Shown in pieces: positions 26,401 through 32,533 of a stretch of 32,533 bases of DNA (positions within the stretch are counted from its first letter, which is position 1; the number at the start of each line of letters is the position of its first letter). Both the position numbers and the translations under genes were made by a program. The notes beneath the pieces were generated by a model, which was not told where the DNA came from, searched no databases, and was given only the letters and a program-made list of their open reading frames with translations. The stretch is from an uncultured Muribaculaceae bacterium (GTDB lineage: Bacteria; Bacteroidota; Bacteroidia; Bacteroidales; Muribaculaceae): contig CAMWTV010000004.1 in the NCBI GenBank assembly GCA_947177215.1, positions 1 through 32,533 on the forward strand, in the 5' to 3' direction.

Positions 26401-29400
26401 CGGCCAGGAGGAGGCGACCGATTATTTCGACGACTACCGGAATGTTACTGTGAGCGTGTTCAACCTATCCCAGAACCGCCAGCATCAGGATGTTTCGTTC
26501 CAGTATCCGCTGATTGCGGTGCTTGACGAGAACATCGCCCCGGGCGATGCCATGCGCCTTACCGCTACCTCTAAAACAGGCGTGTTCAACCCTGTTGATG
26601 AGATTGTGGTTCTTGGCAACGACAGCCGTGGCGATGTAACATTCAGCATAACCGGCAAAGGTGGCATTTCGGCCGCTTTCGAGATGACCGACAACCCCGC
26701 TGTCATAGCCATGCTCTATTCAGCCAAGGGGGAACTGCTGAAAAAACAGACTTATTCGGAGGCAAAGACCGCATTCACCGCTCTTGAAGACGGCGACTAT
26801 ACGGTTATCTCGATGGGACAGTCGGATCTGATGAATTCGATTCTGCGTCTGTCGAGTTTCGACGAGATCGGCCTGACCGAAGGCAAGGACTATGTGAAGA
26901 ACACTGTGACGGTAGAAAGCGGGAAACTTTCGGAGATCAAGATTCCGGAGGTGCCTGCATTCGACGAAAGCCTGTTCTATTACACCAACTCTTCAACAAG
27001 CTTCTCGTCGAACAAGAGCAGCATAACAACCGGAAATTACCTCACGCTGCGCTCCACGATCGACTTCAAAGGGGTTTATAAGAACGACATCAGCAATGTA
27101 GCTCTTGTGGTCGACATGCCCGAAGCCTGCGATTTCGTTGAGCAGTCGGTTATCCAAGGCCCGAATCTGTTGCCCTACACTCTCGACAACAACCGCCTGA
27201 CCATTCAGCTCGGCAACAACTATCAGAGCCAGACCCGCTTCTGCGTTGTTCCGACAAACGGCGGCTCATTCAACGCCACCGCCTCGGTTGTGTTCGACTA
27301 CAACGGCAAGACTCTGACCCAGCCGATCGGCTCGGCCGCATCTGAAATCAAGGATATCGAGATCTCCGTGCCCAGTGTTATCGCGGGCACAACGTTCAAG
27401 GTCTCAGGCACTGCTACAGGACATTCGTCGGTGAATGTCTATGACGACGGCGCGCTGCTGGGCAGCGGCAAGGCAAACGCCGCCGGAGCCTGGAATGTGG
27501 AATGTGAGCTTGGCAATCCCTACAATCTGTCGACCCATTCAATCTATGCGGAGATAACAACGCCTGCCAACAACACTCTGACTTCGGAAACAAAAGAGCT
27601 GACTTACGACATTAATGCCCTTCAGGTGTCGAAGGTCACCATGTATCACTGGAATCCGGAGCTTAACGGCTGGACAGGTAAAATGGAGGTCTCTGAATTT
27701 GATTTCCTGAATCCAAAGACATCGGCAACACAATGGACGGTTTACTATCCCGCGAAGAAATTCACCTATACCATCGAGTTCACTGACAATGACCCGGAAC
27801 GGATCTCGAATGTGATTCTCTATGTGCATACTGCCGACGGCAAGTTTGTTCCCCTGAAAGCTTCATTCGACGAGAACAAACGCCTGTGGTATGCCGAGAT
27901 TGACATGGGTTCGTCATCCGACGGATATTATCCTGTGAACTGCTCTGTCGATTTCGATTATATTTCAGAAAAACTGCTTGACAACAATCAGCTATTGACG
28001 GAATATAATTCACTGTCCACCCTTCAAGAGCAAATAGCATCTCAAAACACAGCCATTGATGAAATCTATGAGCAAATAAAGGATGAGCTTAAGAAAGATG
28101 AAGTTGATTTCAGTCTCGTTGACAGATTAAATTCAGAACTTGAGGAGCTTTTGGGAATTTCCGCGCCTTCGACAGAAGATACGGATGTTGATGAAAACGA
28201 ACTGTACGATATGCTTGAAAAGTTCAAGCAAGAGTATGGCGAAAGTTCAATCGATGACTTGCTGGATACTAAATTCACTTCAATCGACTACAACATTCCC
28301 GATGAACTCGGGACAGGCAATATCGCTGTAACGACTTGCCTCGGATATGATATTACATCCATATCGCAAGATTCGACGTATGAGAAGATAAAGGTGTCGG
28401 GCGATAAACAGATCTTCGTAAAAGCTACCGATACGACCTATCTTATTCTGGATTTCGATGAGGATATATGCTATAGCATCACATTCAATTCAGAATCTGA
28501 TCTTGCCATGTTTGCTCGTTCGAGAGCAAATAGCATAGGTCAGGTCCAGAATTACTCGAATACGATAGGCGAGAAAATCAAAACCGCTAACGAACTGCTT
28601 ACAAAACTGTTAGGAGCCGTCGACGATGTAGTCAACCACATAGACGGAGGCTATAAGTTCGCTCAAGAGGGCTATATGAGTTCATGGCGGCAATTGAGAA
28701 AACTGAAGCAGCTCCAGGCAGCCGGAGAGGAGATTGCCGGAAGCCGAATCATATTGCTTGAACTGACGTGCGACGGCTGGGAAACCCAGATGAAAACTCT
28801 AAAGGGCATAAAATCGGGGTTAACTAATTTCAGAGCACAGGCTCTTGGAAAACTGTTTGGCGCATGTGGTGTAATATCCAATTTCGTTGATTGCAAAAAT
28901 GACCTTGACGATTTCATCAACTTGTATTACAGTGTTCCGGATCCCTGTGAAAACGAGCAAGAAAAAGCTGATGGCATTCGCCGCAACATTGTGAGTGCAG
29001 GCGTTGCCGCCGGGTTGTATTATGCTGCAAACATTTCTGCGGATGTATGTGCCTTATTTGGCATTGGCCCGTCGATTGTATCGGCTCCTGCTACCGGCGG
29101 ATCTTCAATTGCCGTAGCACTTGTTGCAATTGGCAAGATAGCTCTTTCATACGGTATAAATGCCATCTATCGTAATTCATGTGATGCCTTCAAGAACAGC
29201 ACAAGAAACGCCATCTCATCGCTTAAATGCAAAAAAGATGATTGCGGTGAGCCGGGGATGCCTCCATGTCCGGATGATAATCCCGGCGGCGGCAACGGCG
29301 GCAATGGAGGTAACGGAGGAAGCGGAAGCGGCGGCAACGGTAACGGTGGCGGTGCAAACCAGTCGGGTTCTACTCCCGACGATGTGCAGATCGACCCGTC

Positions 29401-31705
29401 GGGATTTGTCTACGAGGCCGTGCCTGCAAACCGTGTAGAGGGGGTTCAGGCAACCATCTACTACAAGGAGACCAAGGAGGATATGTATGGCGACCCCTAC
29501 GAGGAAGTTATTCTCTGGAATGCCGAGGAATATGCTCAGAAGAATCCTCTGTTTACCGACGGAAACGGCATGTATCGCTGGGATGTGCCGCAGGGCTTGT
29601 GGCAGGTGAAATTCGAGAAAGACGGTTACCAGACCGCCTACAGCGAATGGCTGCCCGTGCCTCCTCCGCAGCTTGAGGTCAACATCGGCATTGTGCAGAA
29701 CAAGCAGCCGGAAGTGACTGAGGCCCGCGCATACGAAGAGGGTGTCGAGGTGCAGTTTGACAAGTTCATGGATCTGTCGACTCTTACAACCGCCAACATC
29801 TATGTAACCGCGGCCGGCGAGAAACTCAACGGCGAAATCCGCCTTATTGACTCTGCTCTCGCAGATGAATACGCAAGCGAAGATGATGCCGATGCCACCC
29901 GCTATGCCTCGCGCATCCGTTTCGTGCCGGAAGAGAAGCTCAGTGCCACCACCGGAGAGATCCGTGTTACGGTAAGCCGCAATGTGCTTTCATATGCCGG
30001 CATACCGATGACCGAGACATTCACTCAGGTGCTTGACGTGGAAAAAGAGGTGCAGACCATCTATGCCGACGATGTGAAAGTGCTCTATGGAGGCGAGAAG
30101 GAGGTTACAGTCTATGCGCTGCCTTACGACGCAGCCGTGGGCCGCACCCTCCGCATTGTCAATTCTTCAGATCTTATCGCGTCGATCGATCTGACAGAAG
30201 CAACACTCGACGAGGAAGGCAAGGCTGTGGTGACTGTCAAAGGCGATCTTCCCGGACGCTCTCAGCTGTTGTTCTCGATCGACGATGTGACCGTGACCGG
30301 CGAATGCGCTGTTGATGTAGTCACGGAAATCATCACCGCCGAGGCTCCGAAATCGTCGCGCGCAAGCGGTACAGCTGTATATCGCGGAACGAAGGTGGAA
30401 CTGACCACCGAGTCAAAGAACGCAACCATCTATTTCACTACCGATGGTTCGTGTCCCTGCGATGAAAACGGCACCCGCCGCAAATACACCGTGCCCATCG
30501 TGATCAACGACGACACCAGGATTCTCGCAATCACAAGCGTTGGCAACGATGATGTTTCGGAAACGGTTGAGTTCAACTACACTCTGAAACGTTCGGATGT
30601 GGACTTCAGACTTGACAGCGGATGGAGCTGGATATCGCACAACCTTGAAACGGCTGTGGATCCTGCCGAACTGGCTGCCGACGAGCATGTGACACGCATA
30701 ATGAGCCAGACACGCGAGGTGATCCGCGATCCCCAGCTGGGTATGACCGGAACGCTTACGGAACTGAACGCATCGGAAAGCTACAAGGTCGAGACCTCGG
30801 CCGCCACCGCGCGCCAGCGCCTGAGCGATGTAGCCTGGAACCCCGCCACGCCTATCGCCTTAGGCGCCGGATGGAACTGGCTCGGATATCCTGTGGGACA
30901 GACCATGAGCGTGAACGAGGCTCTCGCTCCCACTGCGGCCGAAGAGCTTGATGTGATTGTGGGCCAGAACGGCTTCGCGCAGTTCGACGGCGAGCAGTGG
31001 ATCGGCACACTCGAGACTATGGTGCCCGGAGCCGGGTATATGTACCAGAGCCGTTCGGCCAAGAACGTGGTTTACAACACCTCGATCGTGTCGACGGCGG
31101 CGGCGAAATACGCGTCCGGAATCACTTCAGGCAATCTGCCTCTGGTGGTCGACATCCACAAATACCGCTCGATAATGCCTGTAGTTGCCACTCTCCGCGA
31201 TGAAAGCGGCAGTCAGCTCGACAACGCCGATTATCAGGTCAGCGCTTTCTGCGGATCGGAATGCCGTGGTCTCGGACGTGTGATCAACGGTCTGGTTATG
31301 ATGAATGTATATGGCAACACCGGCGACCGCATCACCATCCGTGTGACTGACACCGACGGCGAGGTTACATTCCCGACCGACTGTGTGCTTACGTTCAGCC
31401 AAAACGTTGAGGGCGATCTGTTCAGCCCGCTCGCCGTTACCGTTAAAAACCACAGCGGCATTGCCGGAACAACCTACAACGGCAATGTCAAGGTATCGAC
31501 CGAGGGCGATATGCTTGTTATCAGCGGTATTGCCGCCGACAGCATCGAGTTTGTCGAGGTTTATGACCTTAACGGCCAGAAAATCATGCGCGAGACCGGC
31601 ATAACCGAATCGGGCATCAGAATCACTGCCCTTAACACCGGTGTGTATGTGGTGATAGTGAACGGAAACGGTGAATACACCTACCACAAAGTAGCCATAC
31701 GTTAA
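23444..31705 (+). CDS. Giant mosaic surface protein (chitobiase C-terminal-like domain, InlB-like B repeats, LRR_5 patch, coiled-coil/hydrophobic module, carboxypeptidase-regulatory-like domains, T9SS-like C-terminus)
   Basis: 2753 aa; signal peptide MTIDKVKYLRRHAMLLILLLTGWAAGVTASA; CHB_HEX-like ATVRYTLDGTEPTASTGTVYTGPITIKAGADVTVKAVAVNADNAVSPTVSATY and again ATIYFTTDGSCPCDENGTRRKYTVPIVINDDTRILAITS; ...GYQFTGWTYNGV...MPAGDVVLTANY repeats; C-term EVYDLNGQKIMRETGITESGIRITALNTGVYVVIVNGNGEYTYHKVAIR. Confidence 0.88.
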   Translation: MTIDKVKYLRRHAMLLILLLTGWAAGVTASASTQVTLVPDIGSNLTGTETNTGMQPLESMTSPAQLAMVEFQQYNGNTAPAYYSNGNTIRLYSGNLFTVLSPISYIERIEFHSVAYKSSESTLLTVDGEMLMYDPETLIYTWEGVYSEWGGGLTDVSFLINDTQLRLSKIVVTLAGDIEVEGLPKSPVLSKSTGSFSEDFTLTITDPNSPKATVRYTLDGTEPTASTGTVYTGPITIKAGADVTVKAVAVNADNAVSPTVSATYRFEQKYRFSVRLLNPGGVQRYYLSSNSYYGYWNTDNSILASEGESIWVDISYNTGYRAKSIKLDGNALEQSQNYYFTMPANDTELTIETVFDPNSPSDPQPADTTRYYTLSVVANPLGAASTSGSGKYKEGRNVNVNASARSGYQFTGWTYNGVQWGDNEPWQSLTMPAGDVVLTANYVYNPSSPSEPQQPALKHPLTAVASPAGAATFRLSASSVTYGQQYTVTATPRQGYVLKNWIVNGEPVNETSKTLSGIMTEKGAQVVGLFVFDPSSPDDPGANHYNPSTGQMILDNFKPGSLYQAARRLTDGNLDQVSHLIVKGVMNSTDMEYLRYFNNAGIIDFSRTSGVSSVSSYIFEGVGANTLILPSTVTEMKSYVFNGCDNLTSIVCYAQEPPVCQNGTFSGLGNAGGCTVYVPASAIELYSNADYWKDFTILPITNDAHVLQVNLPEEAADGRYKHNSLEIVNINTGVRQKYVVSDRLIYTFNGLQKDEQYNVYLYSQAGLEIGRIEDVLIPDSDTAVSFMNLRELFTVSALVTDKDGADVTGDVAVEWLKPLADGTTVYLRKSTSLGEIPDGQALVCRVTLPETLATAYEQPGDVEFTVDSDNNSCRIALAPLRQFAVKGRVTDIDGAFIQGASVSAVQTLNGKYQKTFTTKTDRKGEWTLSLLDAPETRITYAASECVNRCDTVGAFDPAAEVTDLGVAALRSIVGARITCGFSYLEAGQEEATDYFDDYRNVTVSVFNLSQNRQHQDVSFQYPLIAVLDENIAPGDAMRLTATSKTGVFNPVDEIVVLGNDSRGDVTFSITGKGGISAAFEMTDNPAVIAMLYSAKGELLKKQTYSEAKTAFTALEDGDYTVISMGQSDLMNSILRLSSFDEIGLTEGKDYVKNTVTVESGKLSEIKIPEVPAFDESLFYYTNSSTSFSSNKSSITTGNYLTLRSTIDFKGVYKNDISNVALVVDMPEACDFVEQSVIQGPNLLPYTLDNNRLTIQLGNNYQSQTRFCVVPTNGGSFNATASVVFDYNGKTLTQPIGSAASEIKDIEISVPSVIAGTTFKVSGTATGHSSVNVYDDGALLGSGKANAAGAWNVECELGNPYNLSTHSIYAEITTPANNTLTSETKELTYDINALQVSKVTMYHWNPELNGWTGKMEVSEFDFLNPKTSATQWTVYYPAKKFTYTIEFTDNDPERISNVILYVHTADGKFVPLKASFDENKRLWYAEIDMGSSSDGYYPVNCSVDFDYISEKLLDNNQLLTEYNSLSTLQEQIASQNTAIDEIYEQIKDELKKDEVDFSLVDRLNSELEELLGISAPSTEDTDVDENELYDMLEKFKQEYGESSIDDLLDTKFTSIDYNIPDELGTGNIAVTTCLGYDITSISQDSTYEKIKVSGDKQIFVKATDTTYLILDFDEDICYSITFNSESDLAMFARSRANSIGQVQNYSNTIGEKIKTANELLTKLLGAVDDVVNHIDGGYKFAQEGYMSSWRQLRKLKQLQAAGEEIAGSRIILLELTCDGWETQMKTLKGIKSGLTNFRAQALGKLFGACGVISNFVDCKNDLDDFINLYYSVPDPCENEQEKADGIRRNIVSAGVAAGLYYAANISADVCALFGIGPSIVSAPATGGSSIAVALVAIGKIALSYGINAIYRNSCDAFKNSTRNAISSLKCKKDDCGEPGMPPCPDDNPGGGNGGNGGNGGSGSGGNGNGGGANQSGSTPDDVQIDPSGFVYEAVPANRVEGVQATIYYKETKEDMYGDPYEEVILWNAEEYAQKNPLFTDGNGMYRWDVPQGLWQVKFEKDGYQTAYSEWLPVPPPQLEVNIGIVQNKQPEVTEARAYEEGVEVQFDKFMDLSTLTTANIYVTAAGEKLNGEIRLIDSALADEYASEDDADATRYASRIRFVPEEKLSATTGEIRVTVSRNVLSYAGIPMTETFTQVLDVEKEVQTIYADDVKVLYGGEKEVTVYALPYDAAVGRTLRIVNSSDLIASIDLTEATLDEEGKAVVTVKGDLPGRSQLLFSIDDVTVTGECAVDVVTEIITAEAPKSSRASGTAVYRGTKVELTTESKNATIYFTTDGSCPCDENGTRRKYTVPIVINDDTRILAITSVGNDDVSETVEFNYTLKRSDVDFRLDSGWSWISHNLETAVDPAELAADEHVTRIMSQTREVIRDPQLGMTGTLTELNASESYKVETSAATARQRLSDVAWNPATPIALGAGWNWLGYPVGQTMSVNEALAPTAAEELDVIVGQNGFAQFDGEQWIGTLETMVPGAGYMYQSRSAKNVVYNTSIVSTAAAKYASGITSGNLPLVVDIHKYRSIMPVVATLRDESGSQLDNADYQVSAFCGSECRGLGRVINGLVMMNVYGNTGDRITIRVTDTDGEVTFPTDCVLTFSQNVEGDLFSPLAVTVKNHSGIAGTTYNGNVKVSTEGDMLVISGIAADSIEFVEVYDLNGQKIMRETGITESGIRITALNTGVYVVIVNGNGEYTYHKVAIR
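24241..25065 (+). repeat. Three InlB-type B-repeat-like domains joined by D/P/S linkers
   Basis: Three ~90-aa units, each ending at a similar linker: VFDPNSPSDPQ, VYNPSSPSEPQ, VFDPSSPDDPG; GYxFTGWxxNG-type cores in units 2 and 3. Confidence 0.7.
27955..29270 (+). other. Low-GC coiled-coil plus hydrophobic module inside the 2753-aa protein
   Basis: Hand counts of single 60-nt lines: 35% GC at 27961, 28081 and 28861 against 57% at 27481. Encodes LLTEYNSLSTLQEQIASQNTAIDEIYEQIKDELKKDEVDFSLVDRLNSELEELL (heptad-like) and GVAAGLYYAANISADVCALFGIGPSIVSAPATGGSSIAVALVAIGKIALSYGINAI (hydrophobic). Confidence 0.65.
29281..29364 (+). repeat. Gly/Asn/Ser-rich linker-coding repeat
   Basis: NPGGGNGGNGGNGGSGSGGNGNGGGANQSG from ggcggcaacggcggcaatggaggtaacgg... 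Confidence 0.9.
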
Positions 31706-31716
31706 TATCCAAATCA

Positions 31717-32533
31717 ATGAACAAAGCAATTATCAGATACAGAAACGCGATAATCGCGCTGATAATGATTGCCGTAAACGGAGTCGGGGCCTCGGCCTCG
31801 GCGCCGTGGACGGTAAATCCGGGCGATTTCCGCTATGATATGAGCCTTTATCTCGATATGGCCTTCGCCGTGTCGGATATGGACTACACCCTTTATGATG
31901 TAGGGGTGTTCAGCGGGGATGAATGCCGTGGCATCGCCGAGCGTCTGCCGCTCGGCAACGGCAGCGAATGCCTCTATCTCCGCGCCCGCAGCAATCAGGA
32001 AAACGGCGAGACAATGACTTTCCGTTACCGCGACAAAGAGACCGGCGAGGAACTGCCAGTCGACGGAGTGTCGTTCACCTTCGAGTCAGACGGACGGCTC
32101 GGCTATCCATCAGATCCTTATAACGTTAAAATCATACGTCATTACGATGTAGTTTTTTCAGCCGGAGAAGGTGGATCTGTCGACAACGAGGGGGGACGGC
32201 TGGCTGAAGGCACCGAGATAACCCTCACCGCCACCCCTGACGAAGGATACCATTTCAACGGCTGGTCGGACGGTGTAACGGAGAATCCCCGGCAAATCAT
32301 TGTTGATGGCGACATCGCCCTGTCGGCGCAGTTTGCGGTCAACTCATACTCGTTGACATATGTGGTCGACGGGGAGACTTACAGACAGTTGACGGTGGAT
32401 TTCGGAACCGAGATCGTGCCCGAAGAGACACCGCAGAAAGAGGGACACTCATTCTCCGGCTGGGAGGGACTGCCGCAGACAATGCCCGCACACGATGTGA
32501 CCGTCACCGGTGTGTTCACGATCAACTCCTACA
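31717..32533 (+). CDS. Partial ORF: secreted protein with ECRG-type module and Listeria-Bacteroides (InlB B) repeats; continues past window end
   Basis: Translated by hand: MNKAIIRYRNAIIALIMIAVNGVGASASAPWTVNPGDFRYDMSLYLDMAFAVSDMDYTLYDVGVFSGDECRGIAERLPLG...HYDVVFSAGEGGSVDNEGGRLAEGTEITLTATPDEGYHFNGWSDGVTENPRQIIVDGDIALSAQFAVNSYSLTYVVDGETYRQLTVDFGTEIVPEETPQKEGHSFSGWEGLPQTMPAHDVTVTGVFTINSY. No stop before the edge; absent from the ORF track. ATG is 11 nt after the previous stop. Confidence 0.88.
   Translation, partial: MNKAIIRYRNAIIALIMIAVNGVGASASAPWTVNPGDFRYDMSLYLDMAFAVSDMDYTLYDVGVFSGDECRGIAERLPLGNGSECLYLRARSNQENGETMTFRYRDKETGEELPVDGVSFTFESDGRLGYPSDPYNVKIIRHYDVVFSAGEGGSVDNEGGRLAEGTEITLTATPDEGYHFNGWSDGVTENPRQIIVDGDIALSAQFAVNSYSLTYVVDGETYRQLTVDFGTEIVPEETPQKEGHSFSGWEGLPQTMPAHDVTVTGVFTINSY

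Noticed and set aside
27955-29270. Calling the low-GC module a toxin domain of a polymorphic toxin system
   Set aside because: It is internal, not C-terminal, with no adjacent immunity-type gene and no recognised toxin motif.
29281-29364. GGC/AAC-rich repeat as a CRISPR or VNTR
   Set aside because: In-frame Gly/Asn/Ser linker without regular spacer structure; a coding linker explains it.
1-32533. tRNA, rRNA, CRISPR array, transposase/integrase, phage or restriction/defence genes
   Set aside because: Looked for in intergenic regions and among ORFs; nothing supportable found.

Overview
The window looks like chromosomal DNA from a Bacteroidales bacterium, perhaps Muribaculaceae-like (inference from protein style and TAnnTTTG promoters). 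It is dominated by secreted proteins with type IX secretion (T9SS)-style C-terminal domains. Left to right: a low-GC gingipain-like C25 peptidase; a BspA-type LRR protein; on the minus strand, a maltose/galactoside O-acetyltransferase family protein, a small lipoprotein and a C10 (streptopain-like) peptidase; a DUF3298-like lipoprotein; a probable operon of C69 dipeptidase, queF, queC and a propeller/choice-of-anchor-J secreted protein; a 1538-aa protein with three tandem ~250-aa units; a 1354-aa LRR protein; a 2753-aa mosaic surface protein; and a related ORF that runs off the right edge and is missing from the ORF track. No rRNA, tRNA, CRISPR array, transposase, phage gene or recognisable defence system was seen. 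The strongest leads are: (i) a ~440-aa low-GC, coiled-coil plus hydrophobic module inside the 2753-aa protein; (ii) a nested inverted-repeat region at 8940-9060 that could be a structured RNA or a MITE-like element; (iii) a perfect 13-bp hairpin in front of the DUF3298 lipoprotein gene; and (iv) an 11-bp inverted repeat whose arms are opposed -7 promoter boxes. Family calls come from motif recognition by eye; no database search was run.
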